From positions 1 through 14,424 of the forward strand of contig CAIQSZ010000230.1 of NCBI GenBank assembly GCA_903874575.1: a stretch of DNA of 14,424 nucleotides, in the 5' to 3' direction. The notes under the pieces are model-generated. The model ran no database searches. It had not been told where the DNA came from and worked only from the letters and a program-made list of their open reading frames with translations. Origin of the DNA: an uncultured Elusimicrobia bacterium (GTDB lineage: Bacteria; Elusimicrobiota; Elusimicrobia; UBA1565; UBA9628). Position numbers and translations under genes: made by a program. Shown piece by piece: positions 8,067 through 14,424 of the stretch. Each line of letters begins with the position of its first letter. The first letter of the stretch is position 1.

Positions 8067-8950
8067 GAGAGCGTCTCCGCCGCGCGCCTGCGCTCGAGGG
8101 ACAGGCGCGTGGTCCACGCCGCGCCCGCGAACGTGCACGCCAGGCCGGCGACCTGCGCCCAGGCGATCGTCTCGCGGCCGAGCGCCCAGGCGAAGACCAA
8201 GGTCAGCGCCGGGTACGAGAGCATGATGGTCGTGGCCTTCGACAGCTCCATGCCGCGGATGGCCGCGTACCAGAGCACGAAGTTCAAGGACGACATCAGC
8301 ACGCCTTGCGCCGCGAGCAGGCGCAGGGCGGGCGGCGTCCAGCTCCAGGCCGTTCCGCGCGAAAACGCCCAGGCCGCCGCCGGCGTCGCCGCCAGCAGGC
8401 CGTAGAACGCGCGGCCGCCCGACAGGGTCAGCGCGTCCAGGCCGCGGGGGAGCTTTTTCGAGAACACATGGGATATTTGATACATCCACGGCGTGAAAAG
8501 CACCATCAGGTCGCCGCGCAGATGCGGCGTGCGCAGGTCGCGCAGCACGATCATGGCCGTGCCCGCGACGACGAGCAGGCTGGCCAGCGACTGCTTGAAG
8601 GTCGGCCGCTCGCCCAGGTAGCGGGCGGAGATCCAGGTCGAGTAGAGCACCTCGACCTGCGCGATGATGACCGCGTTGACCGGCGTCGTATAGTTGAGCG
8701 CGCGGATGTAGATCAGGGTCGCCGCGGCGGAGAAGACTCCCATCGCGATGAGCGACGGCGCGACCTCGCGCGCGAACAGGCTGCGCCAGCGTCCGCGCGC
8801 CAGCATGAACGGCGACAGGCATGCCAGCCCTATGAGCAGGCCCGCCCACATGAACGGAGCCGGCGCGTAGTAGCGCAGGCCCGCTTGGCCGATGAGCGGC
8901 CACAGCGCGGTCAGGATCCAGTCGGAGACGAGGGCGGCGTAGGGGAGCAT
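8063..8950 (-). CDS. EamA/DMT-superfamily membrane transporter
   Basis: The ATG at 8950 gives 295 residues with about ten hydrophobic segments, the layout of two five-helix EamA repeats. Examples of the segments are WILTALWPLIGQAG, APFMWAGLLIGLACL, LLVVAGTAMIVL and VAGLACTFAGAAW. The short motifs YLGERPTF and LGRETIAWAQ occupy the equivalent place near the end of helix 4 and of helix 9, as expected for a duplicated fold. The protein sits in the inner membrane; family members mostly export amino acids, nucleotides or other small metabolites. The substrate cannot be read from sequence. The first 40 bases overlap the 3' end of the radical SAM gene in another frame, and no strong ribosome site is visible, so translation is probably coupled. 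The longer open frame upstream is antisense-type shadow coding inside the radical SAM gene and is not part of this protein. It is the last gene of a three-gene minus-strand run. Confidence 0.87.
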   Translation of the reverse strand: MLPYAALVSDWILTALWPLIGQAGLRYYAPAPFMWAGLLIGLACLSPFMLARGRWRSLFAREVAPSLIAMGVFSAAATLIYIRALNYTTPVNAVIIAQVEVLYSTWISARYLGERPTFKQSLASLLVVAGTAMIVLRDLRTPHLRGDLMVLFTPWMYQISHVFSKKLPRGLDALTLSGGRAFYGLLAATPAAAWAFSRGTAWSWTPPALRLLAAQGVLMSSLNFVLWYAAIRGMELSKATTIMLSYPALTLVFAWALGRETIAWAQVAGLACTFAGAAWTTRLSLERRRAAETLS

Positions 8951-10068
8951 GAAGGCGCCGGAGTGTAGTCGCAGGCCGGGTCCGTGGCGTGGATGTTTCC
9001 GGTCACGGCCCAGGCGCGGGCGCGCGAGCCGCCGCACGGCCGGCGGAACTCGCAGACGGAGCACTTGCCTTCCAGCTTGTCGTGGTCGCGCAGGTCGAGG
9101 AAGAGCCGGTCCTCGCGGTAGACCCGGGCGAGAGAGTCCTTGCGCGCGTCCCCGCGGACCTGCGGCAGGAACCCCGACGGGCAGATGCCGCCCAGGTGGT
9201 CCACGAACATGAAGCCGTCTCCCGCGTTGACCGCCCGGTCGGGCATGCGGATGCCGGCGCGCACGTTCGAGGACCGCCCGACCGCGTGCTCGGTGCGCGC
9301 GGCGGCGCCGGCTCCGGCCTGGTCTTCCTTGCGCATGACGAAGCGGCGGAAGGGCTGGCCCTCGGTCAGCTTGACGACGAAATCCTTCTCCTTGGTGAGG
9401 CGGTGCAGGCGTTCGTAGACGGCCTCGAACTGCCCGGGCGTCAGGCCGCCCAGGGCGGCCCCGCGGCCGACGGGGATCAGGAAAAAGACCTCCCAGAAAG
9501 AGATCGGCATGGCCGAGACCAGCTCGACGATGGGCTCGAAGGACGCCGCGTTCCAGGCGCCCAGGCAGGTGTTGATCTGTATCGACATGCCCAGCTCGTG
9601 CGACCAGCGCACGGCCTCCAGGACCTTGGCGAAGGCTCCGGGCGTGCGGCGGAATTCGTCGTGCTCCCGCGCGGTGGCGCCGTCCAGGCTGAACGCCACC
9701 TGGTCCAGGCCGGCGGCTTTCAGCGACGCCAGGCGTTCGCGGGTGAGCGCCGGGGTCGCGGCCGGGATGGTGCCCATGCGCAGGCCGCGCTTCTTGCCGT
9801 GGCGCGTCAGTTCCTCCAGGTCCGGGCGGTTGAGCGGGTCGCCGCCGGACAGGACCATGATGGGCGTGCCCATGTCGGCGACCTGGTCGATGAGGCGCCG
9901 GCCCTCCTCGGTGCTCAGTTCGTTGGGATCGACCTTCGTATCGGCGTCGGCCCGGCAGTGCGCGCACGCCAGGGAGCATGAGCGGGTGGTCTCCCATATC
10001 ACGAGGAGGGGGGCCTTGGAGAAATCGAACGGCGCGAGCCCGCGAGGGTCGGCGGGTCCGTCCTTCAT
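8911..10068 (-). CDS. Radical SAM/SPASM-domain enzyme
   Basis: This 385-residue protein has the radical SAM cluster motif C31-x3-C35-x2-C38 (RSCSLACAHC), the glycine-rich SAM-binding SGGDP (74-78) and VAFSLDG (124-130). A C-terminal SPASM-like cysteine set is at C295, C336, C339, C345 and C366 (GKCSVCEFRRPCGGSRARA). It should carry a 4Fe-4S cluster that cleaves SAM, plus auxiliary cluster(s). The text PFDFSKAPLLVIWE plus the CEFRRPCGGSRARA tail recalls the family I know as TIGR04053, a relative of the haem-pathway enzymes NirJ/AhbC/AhbD; this is from memory, not a search. The substrate is unknown. Start ATG at 10068 follows the isomerase stop by 14 bases, with GGTGAG just upstream. The last ~15 residues are Pro/Ser/Thr-rich and coded across the transporter start, so they are probably not conserved. 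No precursor-peptide gene is adjacent, so a RiPP-maturase role is unsupported. Confidence 0.88.
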   Translation of the reverse strand: MKDGPADPRGLAPFDFSKAPLLVIWETTRSCSLACAHCRADADTKVDPNELSTEEGRRLIDQVADMGTPIMVLSGGDPLNRPDLEELTRHGKKRGLRMGTIPAATPALTRERLASLKAAGLDQVAFSLDGATAREHDEFRRTPGAFAKVLEAVRWSHELGMSIQINTCLGAWNAASFEPIVELVSAMPISFWEVFFLIPVGRGAALGGLTPGQFEAVYERLHRLTKEKDFVVKLTEGQPFRRFVMRKEDQAGAGAAARTEHAVGRSSNVRAGIRMPDRAVNAGDGFMFVDHLGGICPSGFLPQVRGDARKDSLARVYREDRLFLDLRDHDKLEGKCSVCEFRRPCGGSRARAWAVTGNIHATDPACDYTPAPSCSPTPPSSPTGS

Positions 10069-10082
10069 GCGCTCACCGGGCG

Positions 10083-10988
10083 TCAGGGCTTGACGGACTT
10101 CTTGATCGCGGCGGGGACCGAGTCGTCCGTCTTGATGTCGGCCTTGCGGCGCAGGCCGGCCAGGTATTCCGGGGCGGCCTTTTTGATTTTCTCGGCGACG
10201 AGCATGTCCCGCAGATCGTCCTTTACTTCGGCGAACGAGGCGGGCTTGGCGGCGCGCGCCTCGAGCACCTGGAGGATGTGGCTGCCGCGCGGGCCGGGAA
10301 CGATCTTGATGTCGCCGGGCTTCATCGCGAAGGCGATGCCCTCGATTTCGGCCGGCAGCATGCCTTTGGCCACGAAGCCGTAGTCCCCGCCGGCGGCCTT
10401 GCCGCTGGCCGCCAGGGAGCTCTCGCGCGCCAGGGCCTTGAAATCGGCGCCGCCCTTGATTTTCGCGACCAAGGCCTTCGCCTGAGTTTCATCGGCGGCC
10501 AGGATGTGGCGCAGGTGCACGGCTTCGGGCGTTCCGAGTTTATCCTTGTTCGCCTCGAAAGCCTTCTTGACCTCGTCGTCTCCCACGGCGATGCCCTGCT
10601 CCTTGGCCACCAGGCGCTCGCGGACGATCTCCTCGGAGAGGTCTTCCTTGACCTTCGCGAGGGAAGATCCGGCCTGTTCGAGCTGGCTGATGAAGAGTTC
10701 CCGGCTGCCGAACTGCTCCTGGAGCTTGGCGAGACGGCGTTCGACCTCCTTCTCCTCCGGCGCGACGGCGGCCTTCTTGGCGGCCTGGCGCAGGAGAGTT
10801 TCATCGATCATCTCGTCGACCGACTGCGCGCCGTAGCGCTTGAGGAGGCGTTCGACGACCTCGGACTGGCGTATGGGCACGCCGTTGACCCGCACGAGAA
10901 TCTTATCCCCGGAGGCGCTCGGGCCCGCGGCGGACGCGGCGGCGCGCAGGGCGGCGATCAAACAGAGGCTGGCGAAAATTCGATTCAT
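10083..10988 (-). CDS. Secreted parvulin-type peptidyl-prolyl isomerase (SurA/PrsA-like)
   Basis: A 301-residue protein that starts with a basic N-terminus and a hydrophobic stretch ending in ASAAG (residues 18-22). This is a likely Sec signal peptide with cleavage near residue 20-22, although R15 breaks the core. There is no lipobox. A SurA_N-like helical chaperone region (about 28-150) precedes a parvulin rotamase domain (about 155-246) with VHLRHILA, GADFKALARE, GGDYGFVAKGMLP, FAMKPGDI and GSHILQVLE. It should act in the periplasm or cell envelope as a folding chaperone and prolyl isomerase. The ATG at 10988 is preceded by AGGGG at a 9-base distance. It heads a minus-strand run with the radical SAM and transporter genes; a functional link is not obvious, and simple co-transcription of unrelated genes is possible. 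Confidence 0.88.
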   Translation of the reverse strand: MNRIFASLCLIAALRAAASAAGPSASGDKILVRVNGVPIRQSEVVERLLKRYGAQSVDEMIDETLLRQAAKKAAVAPEEKEVERRLAKLQEQFGSRELFISQLEQAGSSLAKVKEDLSEEIVRERLVAKEQGIAVGDDEVKKAFEANKDKLGTPEAVHLRHILAADETQAKALVAKIKGGADFKALARESSLAASGKAAGGDYGFVAKGMLPAEIEGIAFAMKPGDIKIVPGPRGSHILQVLEARAAKPASFAEVKDDLRDMLVAEKIKKAAPEYLAGLRRKADIKTDDSVPAAIKKSVKP

Positions 10989-11049
10989 GAGCTATATCCC
11001 CTAATGGTAATGGCGAATTAGTCGATATGATAGAATAAAAAATCAACGC
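10989..11049. promoter_or_regulatory. AT-rich divergent promoter region
   Basis: This 61-base gap is strikingly AT-rich against its GC-rich surroundings and separates the isomerase operon (minus) from the DUF971 operon (plus). On the minus strand TTGATT (11046-11041) and ACTAAT (11022-11017) are 18 bases apart. On the plus strand the overlapping -10-like boxes TATGAT (11026-11031) and TAGAAT (11031-11036) have no good -35. The two promoters would overlap, so the operons may compete for polymerase or share a regulator. Confidence 0.55.
10998..11002 (-). promoter_or_regulatory. Ribosome binding site of the isomerase gene
   Basis: AGGGG read on the minus strand lies 9 bases before the ATG at 10988. 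It is the clearest Shine-Dalgarno-like site in the window and supports that start. Confidence 0.55.
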
Positions 11050-11385
11050 ATGCTGAATTTCACCCCGCGTTCCATCGAGAAGGTTGAAGACACCGACCTC
11101 CGCATCACCTGGGAGGACGGCCACGAGACGGTGCTGGACTTCGCGACCCTGCGTCGCCAATGCCCCTGCGCGGCGTGCAAGGACGAGTGGACCGGCGAGG
11201 CTATCCTCGATCCGAAAGCGGTCCCGGACGCCGTCGCCGCCACCCGGGCGGACGTCGTCGGCAACTACGCGCTGGCCTTCGCCTTCTCGGACGGCCACGG
11301 CACCGGGATTTACCCCTTCGAACTCCTGCGCAAGATGTGCCGCTGCGTGGAATGCGCGTATCATCCCGGCTCGGAGACGAACTGA
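11050..11385 (+). CDS. DUF971 / GBBH-like N-terminal domain protein
   Basis: This 111-residue protein consists of one DUF971 (gamma-butyrobetaine-hydroxylase-like N-terminal) domain. The family signature is visible as LRRQCPCAACKDE (35-47), VGNYALAFAFSDGH (70-83) and TGIYPFELLRKMC (85-97). Family members occur alone or fused to Mrp/ApbC-type iron-sulfur carrier proteins, so a role in metal or Fe-S handling is often suggested but not settled. Here the cysteines form two mirrored CxCxxC sets, C38/C40/C43 and C97/C99/C102, compatible with binding a metal or cluster. No Shine-Dalgarno precedes the ATG, and the -10-like boxes lie 13-24 bases upstream, so a near-leaderless message is likely. The TGA overlaps the ATG of a 17-codon ORF that in turn overlaps the kinase start. 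Confidence 0.85.
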   Translation: MLNFTPRSIEKVEDTDLRITWEDGHETVLDFATLRRQCPCAACKDEWTGEAILDPKAVPDAVAATRADVVGNYALAFAFSDGHGTGIYPFELLRKMCRCVECAYHPGSETN

Positions 11386-11438
11386 TGTCGCGCGCCGCGA
11401 AGACGGTCGTCGGGCCGTTCGGGGTCGAGGCCGCATGA
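11385..11438 (+). other. Possible 17-codon coupling ORF between DUF971 and the kinase
   Basis: ATG at 11385 overlaps the DUF971 stop (TGATG) and reads MSRAAKTVVGPFGVEAA before a TGA at 11436-11438. That stop overlaps the kinase ATG (11435-11437) as ATGA. It resembles no protein known to me. It might act only to carry ribosomes from one gene to the next. The double overlap may also be chance. Confidence 0.25.
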
Positions 11439-13426
11439 ACCCTAAGGGACGAATCCTTCTGGTCGGCCTCGAGCAGGCGCTCGTCAACGAGATGGCGCCG
11501 TCGATGCTGGGACGCCAGTACGAGGCCGTTTGCGTTCCGGACGTTCGCTCGGCCGGGCTGAAGCTGTCGAGCGAGGCGTTCGTCGCCGTCGTCGTCGACT
11601 TCTCGAAGGTCTCGCCCGAGGACCGTTCGGCCCTCGTCCAGCTCCAGAGCGATCGCGGGGGCTTCGCGCTCATCGGATTGGAGCCGGCCGCCCCGCTCTC
11701 CCCGGCGATGTCCGCGCCCCTGCGCCGCCTGCCGTGGCCCCTGCCGCGCGGCTTTCTCGACCGGATTCGCGCCGTCGAGGTTCCGATCTCTTTCCTGGTC
11801 GAGCCCACCCTCTTCCTGACCCAGGGCGTCCAGAGCGCCCTGCGCCAGGCCGGCGTGCATTTCTTCCAGATGGACAGTTCCATCGGCGTGATCGAGATGC
11901 TCCGCGAACAGGCCGGGCACGTCGATCCGGGAGGCGCGAAGCCGAAGAACGGCGGCTTCTGGGCCCGCCTCTCCGGCGGCGAGGATGAGCCGTCCCGGGC
12001 GGGGCCCGCCTTGGGCCACGTTTGCGTGGCCAAGTTCACCGGCACGCACGCCGAGGCCGCGCAGTTCGACGCGAAGCTCCGCCAGAGTCTTGCGACCGCG
12101 GCGTGCTACCTGGTCACGACGATCGATCCCTTGCGCTCCACCATGATGTCCGTCGCCAACGGAAAGCCCGCGGTTCTGCCCCGCGAGCAGGCGCCGCGCG
12201 TCGCGGAGATACTCGACGACGCGCTCAATGCCGTCAAGTTCTCCGCGTGCGGCAACGAGCGCATGCTCTTGGTCGATAACGACATACCCACGTTGTCGCG
12301 GCTTTCCGAGGCCTTGATCACGCTCGGCTACGACGTCGTCAGCACCATCAACGGCGAGGAGGCCCTCAAGCTGGCCCAGACGAAGCCCTTCGCGCTGGCC
12401 GCGATCGGCGGCTCCGCGCTGGAGACGACGAAGCTGGCCGGCGCCAACCTCGCGCTCAAGATGCGCGAATGCGACAAGGACCTCAGCATCATCCTGATGG
12501 TCGACCAATTCCCGGTCCAGGACGCGCTCAAGGGCGTCAGCCGCGCCGTCGAGCTGGGCCTGGACGACGCCATCCTCAAGCCCATCGAGACCTCGCGCCT
12601 GGTGCTGTCGATCCAGCGCGCGCTCGAGAAGCGCTTTCTGAAGCAGGAGAACGCGCGCCTGCTGCGGGAGGTCCAGGATTCCGCGCGCAAGCTGGCGCAG
12701 GTCAACGGCTTCCAGACGAAGTTCTTCGCGACCGTCGCGCACGACGTCAAGAACCCGCTGACCGCCATCCTGGGCTACGCCGAGGTCTTGGCGATGCGCC
12801 TCAAGGACAGGCCGGACGATCTCAAATGCGCCGCGCACATCAACAACGCGGCGCGCACGCTCAACCTGCTCGTTTCGGACCTCGTCGACTTGGCCGCCAT
12901 CGAGTCCGGCAAGCTGCGCGTGGAGATCGGCGAACTGGACCTCGCGGCGGTGATCGCCGAGGTCAAGTCGCGCGTGGACGTGGTGGCCCAGCGCAAGCAG
13001 CTCAAGCTCGAGGCGCGCGTTCCTCCGGCGCTTCCCGAGCTGAGGGGAGACTCTCACCGCATCAGCCAGGTCGTCCAGAACCTGTGCACGAACGCGGTGC
13101 AGTACACGAAGGAGGGCGGCAGGATTTCCATCGAGGTGACCCTCCAGCCCGACAAGGTGGTCGTCGGCGTGCGCGACACCGGCATCGGCATCTCGAAGGA
13201 AGACCTTCCGCGCGTGTGGGAACGTTTTTTCCAGACGAAGGAAGCCCAGACCATGCGCAAGGCCGGCTTCGGTTTGGGCTTGAAGATCGCGCGCGAGATC
13301 GTGCAGATGCACGGCGGCGAGATGGGCATCGAATCGCAGTCCGGCGTGGGCTCATTCTTCTTCTTCACTTTGCCCGTCCCCGCGAGCCCTGCCGCCCCGC
13401 CGTCGCCGCCGGCTCCGCCGAAGTAG
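11435..13426 (+). CDS. Soluble histidine kinase with three degenerate receiver-like domains
   Basis: A 663-residue protein without membrane segments. The first receiver-like unit (about 5-120) starts RILLVGLEQ and keeps D55 (AVVVDFSK) but lacks the acidic pair. A second, weaker one (about 127-262) starts ISFLVEPTL and has AKF where the phospho-Asp would be. The third (about 275-395) keeps the acidic residues of LLVDND (D281, D283) and the Lys of DDAILKPIE (K382), but has FALAAIGGS where the phospho-acceptor belongs. A complete kinase core follows: H-box FATVAHDVKNPLTA with H436, N-box QNLCTNAVQYT (N549, N553), G1 DTGIGIS (from D581), F-box WERFFQ and G2 GFGLGL (611-616). A Pro/Ala-rich tail ends it. 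It should autophosphorylate H436; the partner response regulator is not in the window. The start has GAGG four bases upstream. The next gene starts four bases after its stop. Confidence 0.87.
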   Translation: MNPKGRILLVGLEQALVNEMAPSMLGRQYEAVCVPDVRSAGLKLSSEAFVAVVVDFSKVSPEDRSALVQLQSDRGGFALIGLEPAAPLSPAMSAPLRRLPWPLPRGFLDRIRAVEVPISFLVEPTLFLTQGVQSALRQAGVHFFQMDSSIGVIEMLREQAGHVDPGGAKPKNGGFWARLSGGEDEPSRAGPALGHVCVAKFTGTHAEAAQFDAKLRQSLATAACYLVTTIDPLRSTMMSVANGKPAVLPREQAPRVAEILDDALNAVKFSACGNERMLLVDNDIPTLSRLSEALITLGYDVVSTINGEEALKLAQTKPFALAAIGGSALETTKLAGANLALKMRECDKDLSIILMVDQFPVQDALKGVSRAVELGLDDAILKPIETSRLVLSIQRALEKRFLKQENARLLREVQDSARKLAQVNGFQTKFFATVAHDVKNPLTAILGYAEVLAMRLKDRPDDLKCAAHINNAARTLNLLVSDLVDLAAIESGKLRVEIGELDLAAVIAEVKSRVDVVAQRKQLKLEARVPPALPELRGDSHRISQVVQNLCTNAVQYTKEGGRISIEVTLQPDKVVVGVRDTGIGISKEDLPRVWERFFQTKEAQTMRKAGFGLGLKIAREIVQMHGGEMGIESQSGVGSFFFFTLPVPASPAAPPSPPAPPK

Positions 13427-13430
13427 CGCC

Positions 13431-14424
13431 ATGGCTTCGCTCGCCGAACTGGGCGCATGCGTCGCCCCGGGCTCGCTGTTGACGTCGGACGCGGACCTCG
13501 CGACCTATTCCTACGACGGCGCCCTCAGTCGGGCGCGGCCGGACGGCGTCCTCATCGCGCGATCCGCCGAGGACGTGCGTCGGGCCGTGTCGTGGTGCGC
13601 GCGCAGCGGCGTTCCATACGTCGCGCGCGGCGCGGGGACGAACCTGTCCGGCGGCTGCATCGCCCTGCGGGGCGGCCTGGTGATCTCGCTGGCGCGGCTC
13701 GACCGCATCCTCTCGATCGACACGCGGACGCGCGTCGCCTGCGTGGAGCCGGGGGTCGTGAACCTGCATCTTCAGAACGCGGCGGAGAAGCTGGGCCTGT
13801 TCTACGCCCCGGATCCGGCCAGCTTCCGCGTGTCCACGCTGGGCGGCAACGCGTCCGAGAACGCGGGCGGCCCGCGCTGCCTCAAGTACGGGGTGACGAC
13901 CAACCACGTGCTGGCGGTCGAGGCGGTGATGCCCGACGGTTCGTCGGCGCGTTTCTCGCACGACGACCCCGGGCCGGAGCTGACGAGCCTTCTGGTCGGC
14001 GCGGAGGGGACCCTCGGCGTGCTGGTGCGCCTGTGGGTGAGGCTCACGCCGATTCCCGCCGAGTCCCGCACCTTGCTGGCGGGCTTTCCGTCCATCGACG
14101 CGGCGATCTCCTGCGTTTCGGAGATCGTCGCCGGCGGCGTCGTGCCGCGCTGCCTGGAGGCCATGGATCGCGCGACCGTCGAGTCGGTCGAGGCTCCGCG
14201 CCCTTTGGGCTACCCGAAGGATCCGGCGGTCCTGCTGATCGAGCTGGACGGCGCGAAGGACGAGGTGGAGCGCGACGCGGACGCGGTCGCCGTGCTGTGC
14301 CGCGCCAACGGCGCCGCGTCGGTGCGGGCGGCGTCGGACGCCGCCGAGCGCGACCGGCTTTGGGAGGGAAGGCGCGGGGCGTACGCGGCGCTGGCGCGCC
14401 TGGCGCCGAACGTCCTGGTCGAGG
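13431..14424 (+). CDS. glcD: GlcD-type FAD-linked oxidoreductase, N-terminal part (3' end outside window)
   Basis: The ATG at 13431 opens a frame without a stop to the window edge (331 codons visible of an expected ~460-490). It carries an FAD_binding_4/PCMH domain: PDGVLIARSAEDVRRAV (38-53), the pyrophosphate-binding RGAGTNLSGG (66-75), PDPAS (127-131), TLGGNASENAGGPRCLKYG (136-154) and LLVGAEGTLGV. After that comes the FAD-oxidase C-terminal domain with LWEGRRGAYAALARLAPN near the edge. This fits the glycolate oxidase GlcD / D-lactate dehydrogenase family, which oxidises 2-hydroxyacids to 2-oxoacids and often works with a GlcF-type Fe-S partner. It is the third gene of the DUF971-kinase run, starting four bases after the kinase stop. 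The substrate and the presence of glcE/glcF downstream cannot be judged from this window. The symbol is a family-level call. Confidence 0.85.
   Translation, partial: MASLAELGACVAPGSLLTSDADLATYSYDGALSRARPDGVLIARSAEDVRRAVSWCARSGVPYVARGAGTNLSGGCIALRGGLVISLARLDRILSIDTRTRVACVEPGVVNLHLQNAAEKLGLFYAPDPASFRVSTLGGNASENAGGPRCLKYGVTTNHVLAVEAVMPDGSSARFSHDDPGPELTSLLVGAEGTLGVLVRLWVRLTPIPAESRTLLAGFPSIDAAISCVSEIVAGGVVPRCLEAMDRATVESVEAPRPLGYPKDPAVLLIELDGAKDEVERDADAVAVLCRANGAASVRAASDAAERDRLWEGRRGAYAALARLAPNVLVE

Noticed and set aside
8951..9997. Upstream extension of the transporter frame to give a 644-residue protein
   Set aside because: The extra part reads as Arg/Pro/Gly-rich text in another frame of the radical SAM gene; the EamA protein starts naturally at 8950.
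10069..10082. A RiPP-type precursor peptide gene near the radical SAM gene
   Set aside because: The gaps on either side are 14 bases and an overlap, and the 61-base promoter region holds no plausible peptide ORF.
11201..13312. A 703-codon open frame on the minus strand opposite the kinase
   Set aside because: Arg/Asp/Gln/Leu-rich shadow with no recognisable domain; the plus strand has a full kinase core.

Overview
The window is a very GC-rich, densely packed bacterial segment with almost all third codon positions G or C. It holds nine protein genes (two cut by the window edges), no RNA genes, no mobile elements and no CRISPR array. No gene-free stretch is longer than about 100 bases. A secreted parvulin-type isomerase and an AddAB-type helicase-nuclease point to a bacterium, probably with a cell envelope of the Gram-negative kind. 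I cannot name the phylum from the sequence. A high-GC deep-branching lineage such as Elusimicrobiota or a deltaproteobacterial relative would fit, but that is only an impression.

Layout. (1) 1-4156, plus strand: the end of an addB-like nuclease gene runs directly, with no gap, into an addA-like UvrD helicase-nuclease gene. Both keep intact PD-(D/E)XK nuclease motifs, and the first also has the cysteines of an AddB-type iron-sulfur cluster. Together they look like a double-strand-break end-processing complex. (2) 4166-7501, minus strand: one 1,111-residue protein that is almost entirely coiled coil, with no proline after its first twenty or so residues and no cysteine. Its function is unknown. 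(3) 7605-8066, plus strand: a short YgjP/DUF45-type zinc metallopeptidase, divergent from the coiled-coil gene and overlapping the stop of the next gene. (4) 10988-8063, minus strand: a three-gene run of secreted parvulin isomerase, radical SAM/SPASM enzyme and ten-helix EamA-type transporter, spaced by 14 bases and then by a 40-base overlap. (5) 11050-14424, plus strand: a DUF971 protein, a soluble histidine kinase with three degenerate receiver-like N-terminal domains, and the start of a GlcD-type FAD oxidoreductase.

The two divergent intergenic regions (7502-7604 and 10989-11049) are more AT-rich than the rest and carry promoter-like hexamers. In both, the plus-strand -10-like box lies so near the ATG that a leaderless or near-leaderless message is plausible. 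The points most worth a second look are the giant coiled-coil protein, the kinase with three pseudo-receivers, the tiny ORF that bridges DUF971 to the kinase by overlapping stop/start codons, the paired CxCxxC motifs of the DUF971 protein, and the isomerase/radical SAM/transporter operon. I see no clear-cut new defence or mobile system here.
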